DNA of 64,000 nt from Pontibacillus salicampi (GCF_042434395.1 NZ_JBHLTP010000001.1:1-64000); one strand, 5' to 3'. Numbered from the stretch's first letter, positions 24,870 through 32,064 are shown. The notes: generated by a model not told the origin, from the sequence alone. Numbers and translations are program-made.

Positions 24870-25997
24870 ATGCAAACGGTTATTACCAATGTCACAATAC
24901 ATCCCATTACCTCCCCACCTATTGAGAATGGTGAGGTAAGTATTATAGAAGGAAAAATTAAGCAATTTGGCAAGAAAGTTTCTATTACTTCAGAGGCGTC
25001 TATTATCGATGGGCAAAGGCAAATGCTTTTTCCAGGCTTTATTGATGTACATACCCACCTTGGTTTATACGATGAAGGGACAGGCTGGGCTGGAAATGAT
25101 GCCAACGAAACGATAGAGGCTCTCACCCCTCACATCCGGGCTTTTGACAGCCTCCATCCACTAGACGTAGGCTTTCTTGATGCTAGACAACACGGTATTA
25201 CTGCCGTTCACATTATGCCAGGTAGCCAAAACGTTATTGGCGGTACGACGGCCGTTATTAAAACTGCCGGTAAAAGCGTAACAGAGATGTTAATGAAGGA
25301 AACGGCTGGGTTAAAAATTGCCTTAGGGGAAAATCCAAAACGGATACACTCCCAATCTCGAAATGACTCCATTACTCGTATGGGTATCATGGGTATGCTT
25401 CGTGAAACCTTTATTCGGGCTCAGTGGTGCGATCATCCGGAAGACCCTCGTACTGCACCTATTATGAAGGCTTTGGAAGGGAAAATTCCAGTACGCATTC
25501 ATGCTCACCGCTCTGATGATATTCTAAGTGCCGTTAGGTTCGCAGACGAATTCCAATTAGATCTTCGTATTGAGCATTGTACGGAAGGTCATCTAGTTGC
25601 GGATCAGCTTACCGGTAGAGACTTACAAGTATCTGTCGGACCTACCCTTACTCGGAAATCTAAAATTGAAGTGAAAAATAAGACATGGGAAACGTATCAT
25701 ATACTGACGGATCACGGCATCGACGTATCTATTACGACAGACCATCCATACACTCCAATACAATACTTAAATGTATGTGCTGCCTTAGCCTCAAGGGAAG
25801 GACTATCTATAGAGAAAGCATTAGAAGGTATTACGATATTACCTGCTAGAAATTTAGGGGTGGCGGATCGGATTGGAAGTATTGAACAAGGAAAAGATGC
25901 CGATTTAGTGTTATGGAGCCACCATCCCTTCCACTTTCACACCAAGCCTACTTGGACAATGATTGATGGCAATATTGTGAACAAATTAAAGAAATAA
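24870..25997 (+). CDS. Amidohydrolase (imidazolonepropionase/adenine deaminase-like)
   Basis: The 375-residue metal-dependent hydrolase has the amidohydrolase layout: beta domain, then metal motif DVHTHLG (about 58-64), further ligands H212/H214 in VRIHAHR, H234 in IEHCTEG and D289 in TTDHP. The C-terminal signature is GSIEQGKDADLVLWSHHPF. These fit the subgroup of YtcJ/imidazolonepropionase-related amidohydrolases; the substrate is unknown. The nearest SD (AAAGGA) lies about 12 nt from the ATG, so initiation may be weak. Confidence 0.85.
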   Translation: MQTVITNVTIHPITSPPIENGEVSIIEGKIKQFGKKVSITSEASIIDGQRQMLFPGFIDVHTHLGLYDEGTGWAGNDANETIEALTPHIRAFDSLHPLDVGFLDARQHGITAVHIMPGSQNVIGGTTAVIKTAGKSVTEMLMKETAGLKIALGENPKRIHSQSRNDSITRMGIMGMLRETFIRAQWCDHPEDPRTAPIMKALEGKIPVRIHAHRSDDILSAVRFADEFQLDLRIEHCTEGHLVADQLTGRDLQVSVGPTLTRKSKIEVKNKTWETYHILTDHGIDVSITTDHPYTPIQYLNVCAALASREGLSIEKALEGITILPARNLGVADRIGSIEQGKDADLVLWSHHPFHFHTKPTWTMIDGNIVNKLKK

Positions 25998-26030
25998 TAT
26001 AATTCCATATCTTACTTCCAATCACCTCAC

Positions 26031-26059
26031 TTTACCCACTGGGGTATATTTGTTATAGT
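26031..26059 (+). promoter_or_regulatory. CsoR/CstR-type operator overlapping a promoter
   Basis: The palindrome TACCC-ACTG-GGGTA (26033-26046) has the form of operators of CsoR-family repressors (CstR/CsoR: G/C tracts flanked by TA). It covers the -35 (TTTACC, 26031-26036) and spacer of a promoter with -10 TATAGT (26054-26059, 17-nt spacing). It sits upstream of the persulfide dioxygenase-like gene, the classical CstR target. No csoR/cstR gene is in the window. Confidence 0.65.
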
Positions 26060-26140
26060 AAGCATGTAGTCACATCCCCCTCGTAGTTAAAGGGGAATGA
26101 TAAACCATTATTATTATTATGAATAAGTGAGGGATAACAC

Positions 26141-27559
26141 ATGTTACTAAAATATTTTTATGATGAAAGACTGGCGCAAGCTTCTTATATGGTAGGCTGT
26201 CAGGCAACTGGTGAAGCATTAGTAGTTGACCCTTCTAGAGATATTCAAGCATATTTAGATACAGCACAAAAAGAAGGATTGACCATTCGTTATGTAGCGG
26301 AAACACACATTCACGCTGATTTCGTTTCAGGCGCTAAGGAATTAGCCAGCCAAACTGGGGCTACTGCAGTTCTTTCCGGAGAAGGCGGCGAAGACTGGAG
26401 CTATCAATTCCTAGATCAGATAAACCACAAGCTTGTTCACGATGGAGATCAATTCAAGGTTGGTAATGTGACAATAGAAGTGATGCACACGCCTGGTCAT
26501 ACGCCTGAATCCATCTCCTTTAAGCTATTTGATAGAGACCAAGACACCCCAATGGGCATCTTTACTGGCGATTTTGTTTTCGTAGGCGATGTTGGTCGTC
26601 CAGACCTGCTAGAAAAAGCTGCCGGCATGGAAAACACCTCTGAAGTGGGTGCACGACAAATGTTCGCTTCTCTTCAAACGATCAAAGAACTGCCAGAGCA
26701 TATGCAGGTATGGCCTGGTCATGGAGCAGGCAGTGCTTGCGGTAAAGCACTAGGTGCCATTCCTTCCAGTACTGTTGGTTATGAAAAAGCGACAAACTGG
26801 GCGCTTCGTCACACTAATGAAGAAGCATTCGTAGAGGATTTAATCGCTGAACAGCCAGAGCCTCCTAAATATTTTGCTGTCATGAAGAAAGTAAATAAGG
26901 AAGGCCCGGCACTACTATCTGAGCTTGGGGAACCAGTCAAAATGGAACCGTCTAAAGAAGAGCTTGAGAGTAAACTGGAAGAAGGTATGCAAGTAATTGA
27001 CACCCGCTTCCCAGCCCAATTTGCAGAAGCACACATTCCTGGCACGTATAATATTCCTGGTAACCAATCCTTTGCCAATTGGGCAGGCTGGTTAGTTGAT
27101 TATGATAAACCCGTCTACCTTATCGCAAGTGACGAGGCAATCACTAGCTTGACTAAAGCCTTACGTTCTATCGGTGTTGATTATGTTAAGGGTTATATGC
27201 CTCTTGATGTCATTTCAACACTTAGCGCTCAAGGTATGGAGATGGAATCCTATAAGGTGACTACACCGACCGAGATCGCTGATAACATTGCAAATAAGGA
27301 AGTAAATCTTCTAGATGTTCGTAACCAAGGTGAATGGGATAGCGGACACATTCCACAAGCGAAGCATATTATGCTCGGTTATTTAGAGGAACGTATTAAT
27401 GAAGTTCCAACAGATAAGCCGGTCGTTCTTCAATGTCAATCAGGCGGACGCTCCGCTATGGCTACAAGCATTCTACAGGCTAATGGCATTAAGGATGTTA
27501 TTAACATGCAAGGCGGCTTTGGTTCCTGGAGCAAGCAAGAACTTCCACAAACGAAATAA
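26141..27559 (+). CDS. CstB-like persulfide dioxygenase-rhodanese fusion
   Basis: The 472-residue cytosolic enzyme has an N-terminal metallo-beta-lactamase domain (about 1-230; THIHADFVSG, TPGHTPESI, GDFVFVGDVGRPDL, WPGHGAGS) of the glutathione/persulfide dioxygenase type. Two rhodanese domains follow. The first (about 270-355) lacks the active-site Cys (YLIASDEAI in its place); the second (about 370-472) has CQSGGRS with the active Cys. The same architecture occurs in S. aureus CstB, an Fe(II) persulfide dioxygenase-sulfurtransferase that clears persulfides during H2S stress. The upstream CstR-type operator agrees with that role. Confidence 0.88.
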   Translation: MLLKYFYDERLAQASYMVGCQATGEALVVDPSRDIQAYLDTAQKEGLTIRYVAETHIHADFVSGAKELASQTGATAVLSGEGGEDWSYQFLDQINHKLVHDGDQFKVGNVTIEVMHTPGHTPESISFKLFDRDQDTPMGIFTGDFVFVGDVGRPDLLEKAAGMENTSEVGARQMFASLQTIKELPEHMQVWPGHGAGSACGKALGAIPSSTVGYEKATNWALRHTNEEAFVEDLIAEQPEPPKYFAVMKKVNKEGPALLSELGEPVKMEPSKEELESKLEEGMQVIDTRFPAQFAEAHIPGTYNIPGNQSFANWAGWLVDYDKPVYLIASDEAITSLTKALRSIGVDYVKGYMPLDVISTLSAQGMEMESYKVTTPTEIADNIANKEVNLLDVRNQGEWDSGHIPQAKHIMLGYLEERINEVPTDKPVVLQCQSGGRSAMATSILQANGIKDVINMQGGFGSWSKQELPQTK

Positions 27560-27573
27560 AAGAGAAACCTATG

Positions 27574-27609
27574 ACAGTCATCCTTTTCACAAGGGTGACT
27601 GTTTTTTTA
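27574..27609 (+). terminator. Terminator of the CstB-like gene
   Basis: ACAGTCATCC (27574-27583) / GGGTGACTGT (27593-27602) with seven T. Confidence 0.85.
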
Positions 27610-27809
27610 TATGCTAATGGATTTTTCTACCATCAACAAAGTCTCCCCCTAACAAAACCTTGATATATCAACACTTTAGAGTACTACCCAAAAAAAGAGT
27701 AAATATTTCAGCATATAAATGTTTGAATTCAAAATAATAAGGTTATATAACTAACATGTACAGGTTATGTTTAACTTTTGTACAAAACAATTAAAGGGAG
27801 TGTTCAATT

Positions 27810-28613
27810 GTGAGAAAATTTTTCTCCATGGTTCTAACAGTAATTCTAGCTCTAGGCGCAACAGCAGGTACAGTATCCGCAGATCATCACGCAGAAGACA
27901 AAGCAATGGTCCGAGTATTGCATGCTTCCCCAGATGCTCCAGCAGTTGATGTGTATGTTGATGGTAATGCGGTAGTGGAAGGAGCAGAATTCAAAGCTTC
28001 TACTGACTACTTAAAACTTGGCTCAGGTGAACATAATGTAGAGATTTACGCGGCAGGTACTAAAGGAGAGCAAGATCCGGTAATCTCTCAATCTCTTACA
28101 GTTGAAGCAGGGATGGCTTACACTGTTGCAGCTATTAACAAACTGGACAATCTCGAATTAAAAGTTGTACAGGATTCTATGAGTGTAACAGAAGGCATGA
28201 CGAAGGTACGCGTTGGTCACCTTTCTCCAGACGCTCCTACTGTTAATGTTGGTCTAATGGACGGTAAAGACCTTTTCTCTGGTGCATCTTTCCCGATGGT
28301 GACAGATTACAAAGAACTAGAACCGAGCACCTATGACTTAGAAATTCGTACAGAAGATGGTACCCAAGTGTTAGACCTTTCTGGTACAACGCTTGAAAAA
28401 AATACAGTCTATAGCGTATTCGCTGTCAACACAGCAGATAATTTAGAGGTACTCGTTCTAAAGGATTACACGTTGATGCCTGATTCTATGCCACAAACAG
28501 GTATGGGTGGTACTGCACAAGATTCTTCTTCTGTACTTCCAATTGCAGCTAGTGTTGCACTACTAGGTGCAGGAGCAATGATCCTTTATCGCCGCCGTGC
28601 TCAAGAACAGTAA
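27810..28613 (+). CDS. Secreted DUF4397 protein with C-terminal sortase-like signal
   Basis: The 267-residue protein has a Sec signal peptide (MRKFFSMVLTVILALGATAGTVSA, about 1-24) and two tandem DUF4397 domains beginning VRVLHASPDAPAVDVYVDG (about 34-52) and VRVGHLSPDAPTVNVGLMDG (about 133-152). The C-terminus is a wall-sorting signal: MPQTG, a hydrophobic helix (VLPIAASVALLGAGAMIL) and RRR. MPQTG departs from LPxTG only at the first position. GTG start at 27810 with AAGGGAG 9 nt upstream. The following overlapping gene encodes a sortase, so this is probably its substrate. Confidence 0.85.
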   Translation: MRKFFSMVLTVILALGATAGTVSADHHAEDKAMVRVLHASPDAPAVDVYVDGNAVVEGAEFKASTDYLKLGSGEHNVEIYAAGTKGEQDPVISQSLTVEAGMAYTVAAINKLDNLELKVVQDSMSVTEGMTKVRVGHLSPDAPTVNVGLMDGKDLFSGASFPMVTDYKELEPSTYDLEIRTEDGTQVLDLSGTTLEKNTVYSVFAVNTADNLEVLVLKDYTLMPDSMPQTGMGGTAQDSSSVLPIAASVALLGAGAMILYRRRAQEQ

Positions 28614-29283
28614 GGGTATAATACGGCTGTGTATTGTGGCATGCAGCGTTCTTATCCTTTCCGCATGTCAGAGTACCCCCCTTGTATCTACTCAAGCAGA
28701 GGAAGGTACAGGAGGCAAAATTTTATCTCAAAAGGAAACACCCACCACACTATCTGAAAAACAGGTTGACGCTGCTTCCAAGCAGCAGCCGGATGCAAAT
28801 GCACAAAAACCACCAGAACAGACAGTAAAACCTAAGGGGATTACTCCAGCAAAGGTAAAGATTCCCGCAATTAATGTTGATGCTAACATTACTCCACAAG
28901 GGTTAAACGAAGAAAACGATATGGAAGTTCCTTCAAATGGTGATGAGGTGGGCTGGTTTGAACCAGGCACCAAGCCAGGGAATACAGGTAATGCTATACT
29001 AGCAGGTCATGTAGATGATAAAGAAGGTCCAGCAGTATTCTTTGATTTAAAAGAGCTCAAGGCTGGTGACAAGATTTACGTTACCGATGAAAACGGTAAA
29101 CAGGTAACATTTGAAGTAGACAAGGTAGTTGCCTATGACAAAAACAACGCACCATTACGCCAGATTTTCGGACCGAGCGAAGAGCAAAACTTAAATTTAT
29201 TAACATGCACTGGTACCTTTGACCACTCTATTCAAGACCATGAGGAACGGCTCGTTGTGTACACATCACTATTACCCAACTAA
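28597..29283 (+). CDS. Class D/F-type sortase with lipoprotein-like N-terminus
   Basis: The 228-residue transpeptidase has the catalytic triad: His in ILAGHVDD (about 142), Cys in LLTCTGTF (about 203) and Arg in EERLVVY (about 219). The N-terminal hydrophobic segment ends LILSACQS, a plausible lipobox, so it may be lipid-anchored instead of spanning the membrane. Residues 30-80 are a Gln/Lys/Pro-rich stalk. It starts at GTG 28597, inside the preceding gene (17-nt overlap), without a good SD, so it is probably translated by coupling. The pair forms a dedicated sortase-substrate unit. Confidence 0.85.
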   Translation: MLKNSKGIIRLCIVACSVLILSACQSTPLVSTQAEEGTGGKILSQKETPTTLSEKQVDAASKQQPDANAQKPPEQTVKPKGITPAKVKIPAINVDANITPQGLNEENDMEVPSNGDEVGWFEPGTKPGNTGNAILAGHVDDKEGPAVFFDLKELKAGDKIYVTDENGKQVTFEVDKVVAYDKNNAPLRQIFGPSEEQNLNLLTCTGTFDHSIQDHEERLVVYTSLLPN

Positions 29284-29293
29284 CCCACTCACA

Positions 29294-29326
29294 AAGCTGA
29301 AGCCTCAGGGCTTCAGCTTGCTTTTA
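29294..29326 (+). terminator. Terminator of the sortase operon
   Basis: AAGCTGAAGCC (29294-29304) / GGCTTCAGCTT (29309-29319) followed by GCTTTT. Confidence 0.85.
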
Positions 29327-29437
29327 TGCTACAGAAAAATTATTGATAAATTATTTAGAAATCCACGAAAAAACCATTCCCATTTCATATCTCATCGAGT
29401 ATGATAAGAGTATGAAGTTATGATGCGAAATCATATA

Positions 29438-29519
29438 TATAATACCTATTTTCCTAGGGAAGGCAAATGGTGAGCCACCAGTAAAGCTGGTTCTAGTGGG
29501 TTCGATTCCCACCCCGGAT
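29438..29519 (+). ncRNA. tRNA-like cloverleaf at the 5' end of the GNAT leader RNA
   Basis: A -10 TATAAT (29438-29443) predicts an RNA start near 29450. The RNA then folds as a near-tRNA. D-arm: GGC (29462-29464) / GCC (29474-29476), with loop AAATGGTGA containing the invariant GG. Anticodon-like arm: ACCA (29477-29480) / TGGT (29488-29491), loop GTAAAGC with a U at the U33 position. Variable segment: TCTA. T-arm: GTGGG / CCCAC (29496-29512), with canonical loop TTCGATT. The acceptor is defective: TCC-(TA)-GGG (29452-29459) against CCCGGA (29513-29518), with a two-base bulge, and there is no CCA. It cannot be an ordinary tRNA. The RNA runs on into an antiterminator/terminator. Confidence 0.6.
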
Positions 29520-29544
29520 TTTTGTGAGCAACATATAAAAATTC

Positions 29545-29612
29545 GAGGGTGGAGTTACCTGCTAACTTCCTGGGGAAATTCTGCCCTCTTGCAAATCAGG
29601 AGGGATTTTTTT
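29545..29612 (+). terminator. T-box-like antiterminator and SD-sequestering terminator before GNAT gene
   Basis: The terminator CCCTCTTG (29584-29591) / CAGGAGGG (29597-29604, one G-U) is followed by a seven-T run up to the ATG at 29613. The 3' arm is the Shine-Dalgarno AGGAGGG. A competing 5' strand GAGGG (29545-29549) pairs with CCCTC (29584-29588). It begins the sequence AGGGTGGA (29546-29553), identical to the first eight positions of the T-box consensus AGGGTGGN, with ACC three bases further on than usual. The element is therefore T-box-like but not canonical. Confidence 0.65.
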
Positions 29613-30161
29613 ATGTTAAAAAAACGTGATTTACATGAATCGCCGCAGCTATTTGAGTTAATGGTTCACCCAGACGTCTTTCCTTATGTCCGTCACAAGG
29701 CTCATTCCAGTGATGAGCATTACTTCTTAACTAAGCAAACGATGGAAGCGGAAGAACAAGGAGAATTAATATCTCGTACTATTCTTGATGAATGGAACCA
29801 GCCTATCGGAACCATTAATTTATTTGATGTGCAAGACAATTATGGCTTTTTAGCAACGTGGCTTGGAAAAGACTATCATGGCAAAGGATACAATCAATTA
29901 GCAAAAGAGGCTTTCTTTGAGGAGCTCTTTTTTCAATACGATATTCATGTTGTCTTCATGAAAATTCGAAGAACAAATATCCGTTCTCAAAAAGCTGCTG
30001 AGAAGATGCCTTTTTGCCAACTAAGCGATGAGATTTATCCAGAAGTTCTGGAATGGATTAATAAAGAACAGGATGTATTTCATCTATACGCCGTAACAAA
30101 GGATCAGTATTTATTTCATTACTACCGTACAGAGGAAGACGAACAAGCTCAAGAAGCTTGA
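29613..30161 (+). CDS. GNAT family N-acetyltransferase
   Basis: The 182-residue acetyltransferase is of the RimJ/RimL type. The acetyl-CoA loop GKDYHGKGYNQLAKEAFF (about 90-107) fits the Q/RxxGxG/A motif (here HGKGYN). The preceding strand is NYGFLATWLG, and the later motif VVFMKIRRTNIRSQKAAEKM matches the RimJ-like 'NxxSxxxxEK' segment. Substrate unknown; the family acetylates ribosomal proteins or drugs. ATG at 29613 with AGGAGGG 8 nt upstream. Expression is probably controlled by the RNA leader at 29450-29612. The longer frame from 29496 starts within that RNA and is rejected. Confidence 0.82.
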   Translation: MLKKRDLHESPQLFELMVHPDVFPYVRHKAHSSDEHYFLTKQTMEAEEQGELISRTILDEWNQPIGTINLFDVQDNYGFLATWLGKDYHGKGYNQLAKEAFFEELFFQYDIHVVFMKIRRTNIRSQKAAEKMPFCQLSDEIYPEVLEWINKEQDVFHLYAVTKDQYLFHYYRTEEDEQAQEA

Positions 30162-30171
30162 AATAACCAAA

Positions 30172-30228
30172 GGGGATTGTCCCTGATGGAACTCGTTAAA
30201 CAGAGTCCATGAGGAACAGTCCCCTTTT
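30172..30228 (+). terminator. Terminator of the GNAT gene
   Basis: A long imperfect stem begins AAGGGGA.TGT and ends ACAGTCCCCTT, followed by TTT. Confidence 0.75.
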
Positions 30229-30290
30229 TGTATAGCTCCTGTCCCAATTGACTATACTTTTAATACCAAGTCATGAAGGAGGCTACACAT

Positions 30291-30413
30291 ATGAAATCAA
30301 AAGCGAAAGCAGCAAAGGAAAGCAAACGAAGCTTCACAAAGGCCCAAGAAGTCATGTACATGCAAGAATTTAAAAGAGCCAATCGAATAGCGGAGCACTC
30401 CTCTAAGAAATAA
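30291..30413 (+). CDS. yfhE: YfhE-like 40-residue protein
   Basis: A 40-codon gene with AAGGAGG 8 nt upstream. The product is basic and begins MKSKAKAAKESKRSF, with core FTKAQEVMYMQEFKRANR. This pattern (AQEVxYxxEFKxA) is what I remember of the B. subtilis YfhE family, whose gene lies next to yfhF. Function unknown. Confidence 0.55.
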   Translation: MKSKAKAAKESKRSFTKAQEVMYMQEFKRANRIAEHSSKK

Positions 30414-30430
30414 CCACCTGTTGAAGATAT

Positions 30431-30591
30431 TTATCCACAACGTTGTGCACAATGTGCATAACCATCTATTTTCCTTTAATACGAATGTGTGACCATGTGT
30501 ACAGTTTGTTGTGGATAAGTTTGTGAATAATTGTGGATAATGTGAATAAACTTAATAAAACCAATGTATAAACCATTTCTATTGTGGATAT
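30431..30591. other. Cluster of DnaA boxes
   Basis: Seven matches to the DnaA box TTATCCACA with at most one mismatch lie in 161 bp. Perfect: 30431-30439 (+), 30510-30518 (-), 30532-30540 (-). One mismatch: 30453-30461 (-, TTATGCACA), 30522-30530 (-, TTATTCACA), 30541-30549 (-, TTATTCACA), 30583-30591 (-, ATATCCACA). A further two-mismatch site is at 30443-30451. Four of them are packed at 9-12 bp steps in the same orientation. No dnaA, dnaN or other replication gene is near, so this is not oriC. Confidence 0.8.
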
Positions 30592-30605
30592 CACTGTTAA
30601 CAAGA

Positions 30606-30711
30606 GATTATTTTCTTTCTCCCATCTCAGATGGGCACCGATTCCTCCCCTTTTCGTGCTGTGAAAGAAAATAATCCAGCCGCGCGACTGCTTTTGCAGT
30701 CGCTTTTTTTT
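30606..30711 (+). ncRNA. Candidate small RNA with C-rich loop and terminator
   Basis: A perfect 14-bp stem GATTATTTTCTTTC (30606-30619) / GAAAGAAAATAATC (30663-30676) closes a domain. Inside it are CCCATCT-C-AGATGGG (30621-30635) and a CAC/GTG hairpin (30636-30638 / 30656-30658) whose loop exposes CCTCCCC (30644-30650), a sequence able to pair with Shine-Dalgarno sites. A strong terminator follows: GCGACTGC (30684-30691) / GCAGTCGC (30696-30703) with eight T. I could not find a clear promoter; the preceding DnaA boxes occupy that position. No ORF is seen within it. Confidence 0.55.
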
Positions 30712-30962
30712 ATTTCATAACTGCATCATAAGATTGTACATTTATCAATCTTTTAGTCTATGATAGTTGTTTAGAGATATTAGTTGTAAAGGTCGAGAAA
30801 GTAAAATGGTTTGATAAAATTTACTAAGTGAAAAGAAGTTCGTTAAAGTGGGTAAACGTATGATACGATTAGGTTATTATTTTCCAAAGTAAACATTACT
30901 TCGAGCATATATCGTGGAGGCTGCATTGGGAATGCAGTTTGCCGATATTATTTTATGATAAG

Positions 30963-31058
30963 GCTCTGTTAAAGACCAATGCTGGTGTTAGGCTGTTCCA
31001 TTGATGTAACTATATAAAGATTGATCCCTTCCTCTGGCGTTGAATGATTGGAAATACA
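30963..31058. repeat. Interspersed repeat (copy B)
   Basis: CTGTTAAAGACCAATGCTGG ... CTATATAAAG ... CTCTGGCGTTGAATGATTGG shares its first half with copy A (21637-21690). Its second half is shared with copy C near 35717-35765 (CTATATAAAGATGG ... TTTGGCGTTGAGTGGTCG). The remainder of 30712-31071 shows no gene. Confidence 0.6.
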
Positions 31059-31071
31059 AAGGAGGACTATA

Positions 31072-31353
31072 ATGGTTGACATAAGCCCCATATTACATAT
31101 AATTGTACTTTTCTCTTTCTCCATTCTCTTGGGAATGCTAGTCAGACTTTACTATCCCAAAATTCGAAAACGAATGGTATTTTTCATTAATGCAGGATTT
31201 TTGATTATATATTCTTTCCTGTACCCTATGCTTTTTGCTGGGTTTTATTTCTTTTTCCCTATATCCTTTGCTTCCACCTACCTTGGACTTTCTATAAGTA
31301 AAGGAATTCACACTCTCATTATACGAGGAGAGCGACGACGTACAGTACGGTAA
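31072..31353 (+). CDS. Small membrane protein, unknown function
   Basis: The 93-residue protein has three hydrophobic segments (about 6-25, 36-58 and 58-75) and ends in a basic tail (RGERRRTVR). I do not recognise the family. The ATG at 31072 has AAAGGAGG 8 nt upstream; an in-frame start at 31048 lies upstream of the SD. It follows directly on an interspersed repeat, and no obvious operon partner exists. Confidence 0.65.
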   Translation: MVDISPILHIIVLFSFSILLGMLVRLYYPKIRKRMVFFINAGFLIIYSFLYPMLFAGFYFFFPISFASTYLGLSISKGIHTLIIRGERRRTVR

Positions 31354-31539
31354 AAGCATGTAGTTTCTGAACAAGAGTAACCAAAGGGAATGATGGAGAT
31401 AAACTAGATGATTCAACTCTTCGACAAGCAGATGCATTAGCTTCATACAGACATTCGTCCTCATCTATTCTATTAAAAATCCTCTTTAGCCCTATACTCT
31501 TGTCCACACGTAATAGAGTTAATTACATATAGTATAGTA

Positions 31540-31684
31540 CGATCGGTATTCGTATCGATCGCCACACACTGGAAAGGGATTTCTCCCCGTTTGATAATCT
31601 CTCCGTCTTGTCCTTTCCAAATTTATATCCTTCCTTTACCTGGAGCAAAGGTATCCAATCCCTGCCTTTGCTCCTTTTTCTTTT
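31540..31684 (+). ncRNA. Candidate structured RNA ending in a terminator
   Basis: A 9-bp hairpin with a TTCG tetraloop (31540-31561, CGATCGGTA / TATCGATCG) follows TATAGT sequences (31528-31533, 31533-31538) that could be a -10. Next come GGAAAGG (31571-31577) / CCTTTCC (31612-31618), and a strong terminator GGAGCAAAGG (31642-31651) / CCTTTGCTCC (31665-31674) with a T tract. There is no ORF with an SD in this stretch and no clear -35. It could also be just the terminator of the upstream membrane-protein gene. The rest of 31354-31805 shows nothing else. Confidence 0.4.
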
Positions 31685-31805
31685 ACCCACCCATCTATAC
31701 ATAACGAAAGAAAGCAGCGAAACAAGTTACCTTTCATGCATTTGTTTCATAGGATAGAGTACACAAGCGCCTATCCGCCTTTTGATTTGTTTCCATTGAT
31801 GAGGC

Positions 31806-31967
31806 ATGGAAAGGATGGAAGCGATGGATCAGGAGAAGATGCTTGAAATTATGCGTGATGCGTATAACAGAAGTACAGAAGAAGAAAACATGACTAGTGA
31901 GAAGATGATAAATGAATTGATTAACCGGTTAAAGCCGATGGTACAGGACAATAAAGAAGCAAACTAG
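31806..31967 (+). CDS. Small acidic helical protein, unknown
   Basis: A 53-codon ORF (MERMEAMDQEKM...KEAN) predicted to be a single charged helix. The start is uncertain: ATGs at 31806, 31815 and 31824 are possible, and the last has GGAAAGG 9 nt upstream. No family recognised. It sits 97 bp upstream of the glycosyltransferase gene. Confidence 0.45.
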   Translation: MERMEAMDQEKMLEIMRDAYNRSTEEENMTSEKMINELINRLKPMVQDNKEAN

Positions 31968-32064
31968 TATCTTTTTTCTGGATTTCGGGCCATCTATAGC
32001 TTGGATGAAGAGCTAAAGGGGTGGCTTTTTGTTTTGTAACTTATTCATGAAGGAGTGACACAGA

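Noticed and set aside
29452..29519. Functional tRNA gene
   Set aside because: The D and T arms are good, but the acceptor has a two-base bulge and cannot form seven pairs. The anticodon stem is only four pairs, and there is no CCA or terminator directly after it.
29545..29612. Classical T-box riboswitch
   Set aside because: AGGGTGGA matches only the first half of the T-box sequence, no Stem I with a specifier loop precedes it, and the gene is not a synthetase, amino acid biosynthesis or transport gene. I call it T-box-like only.
30431..30591. Chromosomal or plasmid replication origin
   Set aside because: The DnaA boxes are clear, but no dnaA/dnaN/rep genes, DnaA-trio or obvious unwinding element accompany them, and the neighbours are chromosomal yfh-type genes. 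A titration or regulatory cluster is more likely.
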